Shown: positions 34,150 through 45,694, counted from the stretch's first letter. The stretch: 64,000 bases of DNA from Gigaspora rosea (GCA_003550325.1 QKWP01000695.1:95048-159047); one strand, 5' to 3'. Notes: generated from the letters alone by a model not told the origin. Translations and numbers: made by a program.

Positions 34150-34470
34150 CTATTTATATTTCAACAAAAATTCTTTATTTGTCTTCTTGTACACGTCAAG
34201 AAGTTCGCGCACCCTTTCTTTCCTTTTTCTTTCAGGGTCTAAGTCAACAATGGTTTGAAGTAACTTAAGATACGAATCTATTTTCTTTCTAAATATTTCC
34301 TCTTTGCATTCATTTAAAAATTCAATAATGGTCCATTCAGCAGATTTTCTATTAAAATATTCGTGTATGTCGTGTAAAGTGATATATTTCAAAGATGGAC
34401 CTTCGAATTTATCCCATAGTACATGTTCCAAAATCAGCGAATTTTTATTGGTGGCATATAATAGTGTCAT
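34150..34470 (-). CDS. Hypothetical protein fragment, helical and charged
   Basis: A 106-codon open frame with coding-like composition: HVLWDKFEGPSLKYITLHDI, FNRKSAEWTIIEFLNECKEE, then a Lys/Glu-rich helix (DPERKRKERVRELLDVYKKT). No signal peptide, membrane segment or known domain was recognised. It lies upstream of and on the same strand as the relic at 33460-33890 and may be an earlier exon of the same gene. The tandem repeats at 33950-34140 lie between them. It is probably a partial gene. Confidence 0.4.
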   Translation of the reverse strand: MTLLYATNKNSLILEHVLWDKFEGPSLKYITLHDIHEYFNRKSAEWTIIEFLNECKEEIFRKKIDSYLKLLQTIVDLDPERKRKERVRELLDVYKKTNKEFLLKYK

Positions 34471-35730
34471 GGCGCAAAAATTTGTCGGTCCAGTGATTTT
34501 TCTCCTTCCGAAAAATTTTTAAAATTTCATATCAAATTTCAGCATCAGCCGCGACATATATATGCGATCAAAATTACATTAAAGGAATATTATAAATAAC
34601 TCTTTTTTATCTTATGAGAGTATTTTGTACTGAAAAACTGGGATTTAGAGAGTAAAAATTCGTTTTTTACAATGTTCTTGGTACGTGAATAAGGAACATT
34701 ATCTCCATTCATTTTTATTATGACGAATCGAATAATAAAAAAGGTGAGGGTATTACTTAATCCATCGAATACATACATTCACTATTTTATCCATTACAAT
34801 GTATAATAAATTAAGAACGAAACTCTCAATTTAGAATTCAACAATTGTTTATAATTTTTTTTATTAAATCAATGTTTAATTTTAATCGTTAAAAAATTAA
34901 CAAAAATTTGGTTCAAATGTATTAAGTCGAATGAAACTTAAGGGCTACGTATCGAAAGTTCAACGTATAAATCCCTAATAATAGATATAAGAGTAATGGA
35001 AAATATAATATATAATGACGGATTTGACCTCCTTTCTAAGTATCTGATGCAAAAATTCGAACAATAATGTAATTAATTTCTCTTCATTATGCCTAAAAAA
35101 TTACTGTTTATATAATTAGCATCTCCAAAAAATTTGTATCGAACTTTTTGAAAAAATTCATATCAAAAATGGTTTAAATTTTTAAATATTAACTCATGTA
35201 ATAAGTTATTAATAATTAACATAGAGATTACTTATCGGCATTATTTCTAGAGTGCCCGTTATATTCATTACCGTAGTTATAGGCCTAATCCGAAAGTATT
35301 TCATTCAATCATTCTCTTTATCCAGCGTATCGTTCAGGAACGCTTCTTTGTGTTTTATACATATCTTTTATCATTCTTTCTTTTCAATTTCGCTTTAGGT
35401 TCACCAACCATGTGCACGTTCTTACATCCTATTTTCCTGCTTGTTTTTTTTTGCCAGCATTATTAGATTTTTTTTTTATATATATACACACTGGACACTC
35501 AGTACCTGAATACGAATTCAACAGCCCTTGGGAATCTCCATACAATAGTGAAGGTATCGTTACTATTATAAGACTTATTGTAACAAGTACATTTCATTGG
35601 CTATAGTTAATCGACAATGTCACGTTATCAAAGATCTTCAATTAGTAAACGCGAATATTTTCTGTCAATATCAGATATAAATACAGACTCACGCGTTTCT
35701 ACAACCTAATTAAACATAATAAAGTTTATT
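34471..35730. other. AT-rich intergenic
   Basis: A MITE end fragment at 34535-34556 matches the element at 23681. A frame at 35412-35606 begins shortly after a pyrimidine tract ending in AG but has no recognised domain. Nothing else was seen. Confidence 0.3.
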
Positions 35731-35744
35731 TTTTTAAAAAAATG

Positions 35745-35868
35745 TGCTTATTATAAAAACCCTTAAGCAACAACTCGAAAAAGCAAAAACTAAAGAAATT
35801 TTAGAAGGGCTTTCTGCGAGTTGCAATTTCTCCTTAGTTGAAAGAACTTGGCAATCACTAGGATTATA
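35745..35868 (+). pseudogene. Short coding-like relic
   Basis: LIIKTLKQQLEKAKTKEILE followed by GLSASCNFSLVERTWQSLGL and a stop. The helical, charged composition suggests a lost exon. There is no start codon and no family assignment. Confidence 0.25.
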
Positions 35869-37167
35869 ACTTTATGTCTATGAAGGTCTATTATTTCGGA
35901 GAAGAAGTGATTAAGAAAAGTTAGCTATACTACCGGGGGTTTGATTTTTGATAATCAAAATTAGGCCAGAAACTTTGTTTGGACGGGCCATTTAACTGGG
36001 CTGATTAGATGACAGCCTATTAGCTAAACAAGGTTTAGTTTGGTGCTAACTATTTAGTAAGTATTTAGAATTTTTTTTTTAGATTTTCGATTTCACCACC
36101 GCATATTTTTTGGTTCTTTTAGTCTTACATACTTTTTTTCTTATTTTAGAATGATCTCAAGAAAGATGGTCGTTTAGAAATATTCTGGAAAGAGGTATAA
36201 ACAATTATCATTATTCACAGTATTTGCTAAAATTTTTTTTTTTAAGCACTAGTAATAATCAAAGTATAATTAATAAGGGCGACGAAAAAAGACAGGACGT
36301 GTATTCTAATCATATCGATATTAAACAAAAAAAAAAAGGTATTAACAAACATTTTTACTTTATTTTTTATCATGATTTTCATAAATTACACAAATTGACG
36401 AAATCACGTTTTTAAAATTTTCACCCAAAGTTTAGTCATAACATACAACGAAATAAGCGGCCAGGCCTTCAACGAATCGAACGGTATAAAGAATATGAAA
36501 AACTAACATCACGCTGACAGTGATAATGACAATACGACCATAGACAGCAATTACTCCTTCCATCACGATAAAGTGCTTTATTGATGCACATAAAAAAATG
36601 GATTACTCACCAGTAACGTGCGGCCTAGAGATGGAAAAATCGCGGTTTTCAAAAATCCCGCGCGGGATAAAAAAAAAACCATGCAGAATTTATTATTGAA
36701 AATTTATTTTCTTGTTCAAATTAGTTATTTCTTATAAATCTTATTTATTATAAATAAAACACTTATATGAATTTTTGCTTATATATAAAATGGATAAAAT
36801 TTACATAAGAATTCTTATAATATTTAAGCATAAAGTTAATTTAATCTTATTGATGAAGTATTAAAATTTTACCTAATTGAGATTTGCCTAATTTTTTATA
36901 ATTAAATTAAATAAATAATTAAATTAATTATTTTAATAAATAAAATAAAATATAAAAATAATATGCTTACCAATTTGATTTTTAAAAAAAATATATAAAA
37001 CGATATACAGGCAAATAAATTCCCATATATATATTAATGCATATAAAATGCCAATAGAAATTGGCCTAGATATGTTCAAAAAGGTGTGAACAGGTGATTT
37101 TTATGACACATACCCATACGGGGAATCGGAAAATCAGAAATTTAATAATTAACTTTTTTGTCACGGT

Positions 37168-37299
37168 CATCACGCACTTATCAATGCGAGATGCTTAATC
37201 AACACATATTTTAGGTTAAATAATTAATGACGTCCGTTGTAATTTTTATATTATTAACCATGTGGCAATTAAGCACCTCGTACTGATAAGTGCGTGATG
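37168..37299. mobile_element. Small MITE, 132 bp
   Basis: CATCACGCACTTATCA with GCGAGATGCTTAAT is mirrored by GTACTGATAAGTGCGTGATG at the right end. It is nested in the 37073-38067 inverted-repeat unit. Confidence 0.6.
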
Positions 37300-37384
37300 C
37301 CCTTTTCTAATCATTATCTATATCGCTATATAAACAAATTATTGCAATGTATATTATTTTGTTTTTATAATCGTATTAATATTG

Positions 37385-37693
37385 ATGGCGGATGCACTAG
37401 ATACAAAACTTATATACAAAAGAGGGACTTGCTTTAGTTGTCGAAAGTGTTTATACTGTGCAGTTTATTTGCAAACACAATAATTCAAATGTGATATTAT
37501 AAAACCACTCATAAAGGCAATCGAACTGAAGCTGTCAAATATGCGTATACACGAATTTTTACGCCCAATTGGACAGAAGATCAAGTTTCTTTTGCTCGAG
37601 AAAAATATATAGCATTATAATTATTAAGAACTCTAAAAGATTCTTTTAATTTTTCACTTTGTTACGATGCATTAATTGGCTATCAAGATTGAA
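37385..37693 (+). pseudogene. Decayed gene with a CxxC-type zinc-binding motif, inside an inverted-repeat unit
   Basis: The ATG at 37385 opens MADALDTKLIYKRGTCFSCR followed by KCLYCAVYLQTQ and a stop. In another frame coding-like sequence continues as GNRTEAVKYAYTRIFTPNWT, EDQVSFAREKYIAL, a stop, and LLRTLKDSFNFSLCYDALIG. CFSCRKCLYC is a compact Cys cluster typical of zinc binding. A frame change and stops show decay, or an unrecognised intron near 37490. The relic sits between the inverted repeats at 37073 and 38067, so it may be a captured gene or a degraded transposon protein. Confidence 0.4.
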
Positions 37694-38128
37694 TACAATC
37701 AAAAAAAAAAAAAACAACCAGCAACTCTAAATATTAAAAGTTTTACTTTAAGAGATACGTCAAAGCACTATAATTTTTAATTGAATTTACTGCATAAAGC
37801 AAAATCATATAACATGTATAAATGTTGCAAGACTCAAGATGACTACCGTTTTTAGGAATTTATTAAAAATTTCTTAATTCACCTGTTAAAATTTACCTTT
37901 AACTTAGAATAGTATTTTTTTATTGAACTATAAAACTATTTCTATTGGGAAATTGGTGAGAATCTTCCTCTGTTAGAAGCGAGAGTAAAAAAAAGTAGGA
38001 AATTTGGGAAATATCGCGAATTTCCCATGATATGGTGATCCCTGATCGTTCACACCTTTTTGAAAACAGCTGTAATGCAGCCAGATAATATGGTAATGCC
38101 GGCCGGATAATTTTATTTTGGGATCATA

Positions 38129-38317
38129 TTAAAAATCCTGCGCGGAATCCCGCACGTGCTCAAAATAAGTAAGTATTTTGCCTTCTTTTCGCATGATTCT
38201 TTTGGAGTTTTTGAGATCTTCATATGAAAAATGGTTCGTTAGATGCGCACGAATGAGAACTTTTAGAGAAATGCATCTTTGAAAAAGTGGTATGTTATGA
38301 ATATCAAGAAAAACCAT
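38129..38317 (-). pseudogene. Short coding-like minus-strand frame
   Basis: LKVLIRAHLTNHFSYEDLKN followed by SKRIMRKEGKILTYFEHV. It resembles an exon in composition, but no splice sites or family were recognised and it overlaps the end of the putative TIR element. Confidence 0.2.
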
Positions 38318-38490
38318 TTTGTAATATAGATTGCAATTTTGCCAATAAGGTTTTTCTTTTTTTTTAACACAGAAAATATAAGCAAGCTATACTCGTGATA
38401 AAATTATATTCTTCTATTATTTACGTTTTTGCAGGCTCTAATTTATTGCGCCAACAATGCTTTGTCAATATGGGCTTGATGTTAAAAAAA

Positions 38491-38667
38491 AAAAGGACGA
38501 ATTTGACAAAAAAAATAGTGTTCACCAAAAATTAATTATTTCATGAAGTACTGATGATTTTGGTACTATTGATTCGTCTTGATGAAACGAATCGAATACA
38601 TAACTCTGATTGGTATTAGATATTAATTTTTTGTGAATACTATTTTTTTTGTCAAATTCGTCCTTTT
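38491..38667. mobile_element. MITE, 177 bp
   Basis: AAAAGGACGAATTTGACAAA with AAAAATAGTGTTCAC is mirrored by TTTGTCAAATTCGTCCTTTT at the right end. The interior palindromic words ATTCGTCTTGATGAAACGAAT recall a segment near 45565-45600. No target duplication is clear. Confidence 0.65.
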
Positions 38668-38669
38668 CT

Positions 38670-39650
38670 CAGTATCAAACCCATATATTTTGAGTTGTAA
38701 AGATTCTAATGTCTTAATTTTTTTATTAATTATGCTGCCAATCTCAAAATTACTTGGATTCGGTTTCTGAAGAACTAAATCTTATATGACTAGTGGATTA
38801 GCTCTTGATTCCATTTTTTTAATGAACCCGATTAGTGGTATTATCGAACTACAAGATTAATTTATGGAGGCTGGATCTGATAAAGTGAATGTTGGTTAGC
38901 TATTTACAGATTATTTCTTTTTGTTATTTATATATATTATCTTACACTGTTTTACTGACATTTATATTATTAATTTGTGGTTGCTATTTGACTATATTAT
39001 ATGCTATGTTACGTATAATAGTTGATAGTATAAAAAATATATACGATATTTAAATGTGTTACCAGATAAAAGACTAAGTGCAAACGAACAATAAGAATAA
39101 AGTATAGCATCTAAATTTTGTACATATTCTAAAGTAATAAAATGTAGTAATACTATTTTTAATAAAAAATAAAAATTTATACATTATGGCCTTGTATTAG
39201 TTTAATTAATAAATACATCTATTCTTATAAGTAACTATAGTAGGTTTTATTTCTTTCAATTCAACACACAGTTCGTCCTTTACATTAAATACAGACTTCA
39301 AAATTGCAATATTTTAAGTACTTCATTTTTTTGTTGAAAAGTTTTCAAAATCAGAGTAAAGTTGTTAATAACATTTATGCTATGTGTAAAACCTTCGTAA
39401 ATCAGTGAAAAGTAAAGCTTTATTATACCTCTGGTACTATAAAATGCAAAACGAAAGGCTATTTTTAGAGGCAAGATTTTTTTCAGTTTTATTTTCTATC
39501 TTACTTTAAACTTATAATACAGTATTTAGTTTTCTAAGTCGTCGTACTATATCTCGTGAGTCAATTTCACTTTTATGAAACCCTTGAAACCAGTGATTGA
39601 AAACAAGCCACCGTTGCAATTTACTATAAAAAAGGGATTTCACAAATTTC
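38670..39650. other. AT-rich intergenic
   Basis: No gene seen. Confidence 0.3.
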
Positions 39651-39657
39651 ATAGTAA

Positions 39658-39981
39658 AAAAATTACTCCACTGATCTGCGTCTGACTGATAAGAACGTAA
39701 ATAGTAAGGGCGGACTCAGCATTGATAATGCTTGTGTGGAATATGAAGAAAAACAGCTCGCATATTTGAAATCTGAAATAAAGGAGTACGCAAGAGCAAC
39801 CATTTTATTAGCTGATTTGTTAAACGATAATTTCAAATAAAAAGAAATCTTAATAAATAGTGTCGATTTTGGAAAAAACATCTGATTCACTAATTGACAA
39901 TATTGAAGAAACGAATCATTTAATGAATAGGATGGAAAAAGAATTAGCCTGTGTATTATCTAAGAACTTAATAATTCTTTA
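39658..39981 (+). pseudogene. Coiled-coil-like gene relic
   Basis: The plus-strand reading from 39658 gives NYSTDLRLTDKNVNSKGGLS, IDNACVEYEEKQLAYLKSEI, KEYARATILLADLLNDNFK and one in-frame stop, then KEILINSVDF. After a frameshift near 39870 it continues as TSDSLIDNIEETNHLMNRME and KELACVLSKN to a stop at 39979-39981. Heptad-like, Glu/Lys/Leu-rich helices suggest a coiled coil. One stop and one frameshift over about 105 codons indicate recent loss. No family recognised. Confidence 0.4.
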
Positions 39982-39984
39982 AAA

Positions 39985-40800
39985 TGCCTTCAAGCTATTT
40001 GGAGGGTTAATTTAGATCAATGATGCCATTTTCTGTATATAGTTGTGTTATCATTATAGATCGGCAATTTTAAAGTCAAAAACCATAATGATAAGAGTTA
40101 TACAGTAATCAATAGGATTCAGAGTTTTTTATATAAAATTAGCGTTTTGGGGTGGATTGTAATGACGAATTTTGTATAATATTCGCTTTTAATCAAGCAT
40201 TCATTTTTAGTTGTGGATATTCACAGATCCTATCTCTCATGCTAGCACGTATATAACTATAAGATATATACACGTAAATGGAATTCATCTGATTTAATAT
40301 TTGTCAACTAAGCTAGCTTAGTCGATATTTATAAAATCAGTTTAGTTAATTATTTAACCCAACTAATATCCCTAATTTCAAATTCCATTTCCCGTTCAAT
40401 ATATATGTAACATGATGAAATTACATGAAATCTAATTTACTGTATTGTAAAGTAAGATTGTAACTTTAGTAACACAACTCTAATTGCTACCAAGGCATCA
40501 ACATGTCTTAATTATGCTATTGGTCATATTGCGTTAATAAGATTAATACTGGTCATTTCGATAGCAATTTAAAAGTAGTTCCAACTTCAACTTAAGCAAA
40601 AAGTCAATTAACAAATTTTCTATATGAAAATTTATTATGAAATACATCTATGTGTATCGATATTATATGACAATATTGGTATATTATTCTGACCACGTTA
40701 ACAATTAGGATTTAACTACTAACAATAGAGAAATAAAAGGATGTCACGTCTACTATGTCCATAATTTTTTGATTTGTCCATGTCCATGTCCACAATGTTC
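39985..40800. other. AT-rich intergenic
   Basis: No gene seen. Near 40740-40800 the word TGTCCATGTCC recurs, as at 30317-30585. Confidence 0.3.
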
Positions 40801-40807
40801 ATACTAC

Positions 40808-41368
40808 TGTATTTTTTGCTAGTAGTTGGGTTTTTTATATATTATTGGTATTATCTAGTTTTTACTACCAGTAGTTTTTAGTATTTTTTTTTTATATATT
40901 TAATTACAGTCAACCCTCCATAAGTGCACCCTCCATAAATGTACAGACTATGTATGCCTTCTCTAAATGCATACTAATATTTAGTCCCAAGCATATAGGA
41001 CATTTAATAAAATGCTCTCTATAAATGCATACACTCTCTAAATGCACATTTTTGCCTATGGCCCCAGTAGGGTGCACTTACAGAAAGTTGACTGTAGTAT
41101 TTTTTTTGTTAATAATTGTTTTTTTTATATTGTTAGTATTATTTAGTTTTTACTAGTTTTTATTGTTTTTATATATATTTAGTTAGTAGTTTTTTTTGTC
41201 ATTAATTTGTTTTTTTATATTATTAGTATCTGGTATTGTTTAGTTTTTCTAGTCTTTAGTATTTTTTTTTATATATTCAATCAGTATTTTTATTGGTTTC
41301 TTTTTATATTATTGGTATTATTTAATTTTTATTGGGTTTTAATTTTTTTATATATTTAGTTAGTACAG
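40808..41368 (+). repeat. About four degenerate 80-95-bp tandem repeats, one boundary holding a MITE
   Basis: Each unit carries a TTTTTTATATTATTAGTATT stretch, then TAGTTTTTACTAG, then TTTTTTTATATATTTAGTTA. The pogo-like MITE at 40907-41094 inserted between units 1 and 2. Confidence 0.6.
40907..41094. mobile_element. pogo/Tc1-like MITE, 188 bp
   Basis: CAGTCAACCCTCCATAAGTG at the left and, on the other strand, CAGTCAACTTTCTGTAAGTG at the right. TA flanks each end (40905-40906 and 41095-41096), matching the Tc1/pogo target. The interior repeats TAAATGCA and TAAATGCACA words. Confidence 0.8.
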
Positions 41369-41379
41369 TTAGGGTTTTG

Positions 41380-41575
41380 AAGTTCAGTTCAGTTCAATAA
41401 AAGTTCAGGTTCAGGTTTAATGAACCTGAACCTGAACTTGAACTTGAAAAAATTTTTGAACTTGAACCTAAACTTAAATTTAAAATTATTGAACATGAAC
41501 TGAACCTGAACTTAAAATAAGTTTAGTTTAGGTTCAGTTCAAGGTTCATGAACATGTTCAAGGTTTATAATATAT
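41380..41575. repeat. TTCAGG/CCTGAA palindromic simple repeat
   Basis: GTTCAGGTTCAGGTTTAATG followed by its inverse (AACCTGAACCTGAACTTGAA) and further diverged copies. Such hexamer-like inverted blocks are seen at the ends of some non-autonomous hAT elements, but no boundaries were found here. Confidence 0.5.
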
Positions 41576-41589
41576 ACACATATTTACCT

Positions 41590-43570
41590 AAATCACAAAG
41601 TTAGTATCAATTAGTAAAATTTAAAAAATCATAGAAATATGTACTATATAATTTTATTAATAAAATTATACAAATTTTTATTATTCTCTAAATTTTACTA
41701 ATTTATCATAACTTCTTGCACTAAGTAAACTTGTTCTGCACCAAAAAATACATCAAATTAGCTTATTTTATTTTACTTTTTTTTAAAATTTGAGGAAAAG
41801 ATGCTTAATTTTGAAAATTTTTATCAAAAATTCAAAATTAAGCATCTTTGATACAAATTTTAAGAAAAATAAAATAAGAAATATTGATATAATGTATTTT
41901 TAGTATTAAACAAGTTTATTTAGAGCAAAAAGTTAGTTTCAATTAGTAAATTTTAGAAAATTATAGAAATTTGTACAATTTTATTAATAAAATTATACAA
42001 TTTTTATTATTCTCTAAATTTTACTATAGTGCAGAAACTTTTAAATCAACTAGTTTTATATATGTGCCTAAATTTTTGGTTGGGTTAGAAGTTGGGTCAG
42101 AGCCAATAAAATTGCAAAAGATTTTGCAAATAAAAAAAAAAACAAAATACAGTATAACTAGTGAGAACCTTTGACCTTTTAATTTAGTGTTGGGTTGGAG
42201 CCAATAAAATTGTTGCAAAAAATTTTGTGAATAAAAAAAAAAAAAACCTAGTATAAATTTTTTTTTAAAAAAAATTTCAGGCAAAAAAATAATATCTTGG
42301 CCAGAAATATAGTAATTTTAGCAAATTATAGTGGCCAAATTTTATGGTTAATAATAATAGATAACTTTAAATCTAAAAGCATTTAAATTTAATAAATTAA
42401 AAAACAAATTCTATACTTTATTTTTAAAGTCTTTTCTATATTTTTATAAAAAAAAAAATTGTCTAGCTATACTATAGTAGTTATTTTTTTATAACATTTT
42501 AAAAATTATCAATTTCACTTGTTGATTTAAGAATTCCCACACTATAATTGAAACTAACTTTTTGCTCTAAGTAAACTTGTTTTGTACAAAAAAATACATT
42601 ATATTAGTATATTTTTTTTATTTTCTTTAAAATTTGTGTCAAAGATACTTAATTTTAAATTTTTGATAAAAATTTTTAAAATTAAACATTCTTTTTTTAA
42701 ATTTAAAAAAAGTAAAAAAAAAAAAATTATACCAAATTAATGTATTTTTTGGTGCTAAACAAGTTTACTTAGTGCAAAAAAGTTAGATTAATTAGTAACA
42801 TTTAAGAAGAATTTTTGATTTTTCTGCATAGGCGATACATTATACCCTATAAGATCTGGTATAATATGAAATCAAAACAATAAATAAATTTGTTAGTTTA
42901 GAGTTAGAGTAAGGGTTAGGTTATGGTCAAAGTAGTGTGTTTTAGTGAAGAGTTTCTAATCCAAAATTTCATAAGGAATTTTTTTGTTAGAGTATAAGTG
43001 ATGGTTTCACAAACAAAATTTAGTATTATGGCCGATTTTTGAAAAAAATTGTAATCGCTTTGATCTCACATTACACCTGATCCTGAATTCTTATTGGTTT
43101 ATTAGGGTAGCAATGACGATAAATATAATAATTCTTTAGAGAATAATAAAAATTTGTATAATTGTATTAATAAAATTATGTATATTTTTATGTTCTCTAA
43201 ATTTTACTAATTGATTCTAACTTTTAGCTCTAAATAAACTTGTTTAGCACCAAAAATATATCATATTAATATATTTTATTTTATTTTTTTAAAAATTTGT
43301 ATCAAAAATGCTTAATTTTAAATTTTGATAAAATTTTTAAAATTAAGTACCCTTTTTTCAAATTTTAAAAAAAAAGTCAAAATAAAATATATTGATTTAA
43401 TATATTTTTTGATGCTGAACTAGTTTACTTAGTGCAAAAAGTTATAATCAATTAGTAAAATTTTATGTAAAATAAGATTTTTAATAATTTAATTAATAAA
43501 ATTATACAAAATACTATGATTTTCTAAATTTACTAATTGATTTATACTTCTCACTTTAAGTAAAATTGTT
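41590..43570. repeat. Array of palindromic modules
   Basis: Two motifs recur in alternating orientation: P (TAAAATTTAGAGAATAATAA with ATTTGTATAATT, itself palindromic) and Q (TAAGTAAACTTGTTCAGCAC plus AAAAAATACAT). A third, R (ATGCTTAATTTT..AAAATTAAGCAT), forms hairpin centres. The order is P-Q-R-Q'-P repeated about three times. A MITE (42831-43120) sits inside one P. Fragments extend to about 44600. Non-coding. Confidence 0.65.
42831..43120 (+). mobile_element. MITE family A, copy 3
   Basis: GGCGATACATTATACCCTAT at the left pairs imperfectly with TTAGGGTAGCAATGACGAT at the right. The interior holds AAGGAATTTTTTTGTTAGAG and GTGATGGTTTCAC, the reverse of the signature in the copies at 2625 and 3020. 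It contains AGTAAGGGTTAGG. It interrupts the palindromic module array. Confidence 0.6.
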
Positions 43571-43883
43571 CAGAATCCAAAAATAGGACCCCAAACAATA
43601 TATATAGAGGTTATATTAAAATTTTGGTTAAAAAAGTTACTTTTTTACAAAAATATTATATTTGAAAAGTGAATAATTGGGTAAAAGGTTATATTTAAAA
43701 ATAGATAAAAGCTTTTAATGCTATATTACTCAAAGTAGATAAAATTAATAAGTTTTTATAAAGATTATATTTAAAATTTGAATAACAAAATAAAAAAAAA
43801 AAGAGAAAAAATTGAAAAAAATAGCTAAAAACACTTTATTTCTAGATATTAAAAATTTGCCACATTACTTAATAACAGCTGTT

Positions 43884-44137
43884 ATACTGCATAATTAGCT
43901 AATAAATATGTCAAGCGCTAAACAACAAAAAAATAAAAATTTTTAATTTTAAGTTTTAATAAAACCTAATCATAGTATGCTAATAGTGGCTTTTTTTATT
44001 AAATAAATTGATACTGCATAATTAGCTAATAAATGTGTCAAGTGCTAAACAACAAAAAAATAAAAATTTTTAATTTTAAATTTTAATAAAACCTAATTAT
44101 AGTATGCTAATAGTGGCTTTTTTAATTAAATAAATTG
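43884..44137 (+). repeat. 127-bp perfect-period tandem duplication
   Basis: Copy 1 43884-44010, copy 2 44011-44137, beginning ATACTGCATAATTAGCTAAT. They differ at only a few positions by eye (for example AATATGTCAAGC against AATGTGTCAAGT). Confidence 0.85.
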
Positions 44138-44138
44138 A

Positions 44139-44388
44139 TCTTTATTATTAAGCTAATTTTGTTCACCATAATAAACTCTACTTATCTTTAAATTTTTATA
44201 AAAATCAGATAATTTTTTATTAATGGTCATTTGTAAAAAGCTTACTGGTATTATAATAGTTTTTTTTTGGTATAAAAACATATTTTATAAAAATTAATTA
44301 ATAAAAAATCATCTGATTTTTATAAAAATTTAGAGTTAAGTAGAACTTATAATGATAAATAAAATTGTCTTATTAATAAAGATCGATT
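44139..44388. repeat. Inverted repeat, about 85-bp arms
   Basis: TCTTTATTATTAAGCTAATT at the left pairs with GTCTTATTAATAAAGATC at the right. The arms also share TTTTTATAAAAATCAGAT and its complement. Non-coding foldback sequence. Confidence 0.6.
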
Positions 44389-44772
44389 TACTTAATAAAA
44401 ATTTGCTAACAATGAATCAAAATTATTTTTTTTAGTCTTTTACAAGTTTACTTAGTGCATAATGCTAGAATTAATTAGTAAAATCTTAACTTATATTTCA
44501 CAAATTTTTATTAATTAATTTTAAATTTGTGTATTAAGTAAACTTGTTCAGCACCTAGAAATACATCAAATCAACAAAATTATTTTTATTTTACTAGTAT
44601 TATAAAGTTTGGATTAGCATCATAGTAACTCTTTAAAAACTAAACTTTTTGACTGATTAATATTCTCTTTTGTATTAATAATATAGAGAATTTCAGTTTA
44701 GAAATGTATACTGATGAAAATTTACAAAACTTGAAACCAATTTCTTATAAACAAAAGCTTTTTTATAAATGA

Positions 44773-44969
44773 AAGATCAATTTGATTGTTGGAAGGCTTT
44801 GGTAGGTTTAGGTCATGAATAAAATAGTCCTAGTCTCAGTACTTAGTAGATAGTATAGACATTGTACAACAACGTTGTAATAATCGATATACACTCAATA
44901 AAGACCAGAGGCATGATCTTACCTTAAAAAAAAAAATAATAATAATAAAAATAAGATCAACTTGATTGT
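44773..44969 (+). mobile_element. Tiny retrocopy with poly(A) and 17-bp target duplication
   Basis: AAGATCAATTTGATTGT (44773-44789) is repeated as AAGATCAACTTGATTGT (44953-44969). The 163 bases between end with AATAAAGACCAGAGGCATGA, TCTTACCTT and an A-rich tail starting near 44926. A polyadenylation signal about 20 bases before a poly(A) tail, bounded by a long target duplication, is the mark of LINE-type (target-primed) insertion, here strongly 5'-truncated. Confidence 0.7.
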
Positions 44970-44984
44970 CTTCTGATAAGTTTA

Positions 44985-45290
44985 AAATTTACAGAAGAGT
45001 CGATTAAAAGAGTAAAGAATATTGTCACTCATTCCACCTTGCATTGAGTTTTCTCTAGATGTTCTAGCATCAAAGTCTACTATATTAGCAATTGGAAGAT
45101 CGCCAAAAGATGTAAGACTTTGGAAAGGCTTCTTTGAGGAAATGAATAGGTAAATCTTCAATCTAGAGAAAAAGTTTCAAGTTCTGGAGTTTGCATATAA
45201 GTATCCAATTATTGAATTTGCACTGGGCTTACTATGAATTCCATTTCCTAATGAGTTAACTGTTAGCTGAACTGATATAGCTCGATTATG
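44985..45290 (-). pseudogene. Long open minus-strand stretch, unknown
   Basis: The minus-strand frame reads AISVQLTVNSLGNGIHSKPS, ANSIIGYLYANSRT, a stop, then FFSRLKIYLFISSKKPFQSL, TSFGDLPIANIVDFDARTSR and ENSMQGGMSDNILYSF. The base composition is less AT-rich than its surroundings, which suggests old coding sequence. The plus strand also has short coding-like runs, so the sense strand is uncertain. No family recognised. Confidence 0.25.
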
Positions 45291-45694
45291 TATATTTTTT
45301 TGGTTTGAAAAAATTCTGGTGAATTTAAAATTTATCAAAATTGTTAATAGTAAAACTTCATTAAAAATATTACTTGTTATAAATTTTATTTCAATATAAC
45401 ATATTTCTCTTAGTCTATTTAATTAAAAATAAAAAAATGCAAATTGACTTGTGTTTGAATAACTTCAACGTTCGGGAGGTAAAGTGACGGATTAACATAG
45501 AAATTAACATATATGCATTATGATTCTTGCTATTATATCCATTAATCAAAATCAATGTTTTTTACCATTCGATTCGCCTTGGTAACACGAATTGAATGGT
45601 ATAAGAACCTTTAGTTCCTAATTGGTAGACTATGAATATTATGTGATCTTCCACATTACACCCTCCATCAAAATACCACCCTCTACCTTATATA

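Larger units (their letters stand above)
36625..38158. mobile_element. Possible large TIR element with nested elements
   Basis: TAGAGATGGAAAAATCGCGG and the CCCGCGCGGGA words at the left have partial mirror matches near 38130-38158 (CCTGCGCGGAATCCCGC). Inside it, TGTTCAAAAAGGTGTGAACA at 37073 is mirrored by GTTCACACCTTTTTGAAAAC at about 38048-38067, a clearer inverted-repeat pair about 1 kb apart. No target duplication was verified for either. Confidence 0.4.
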
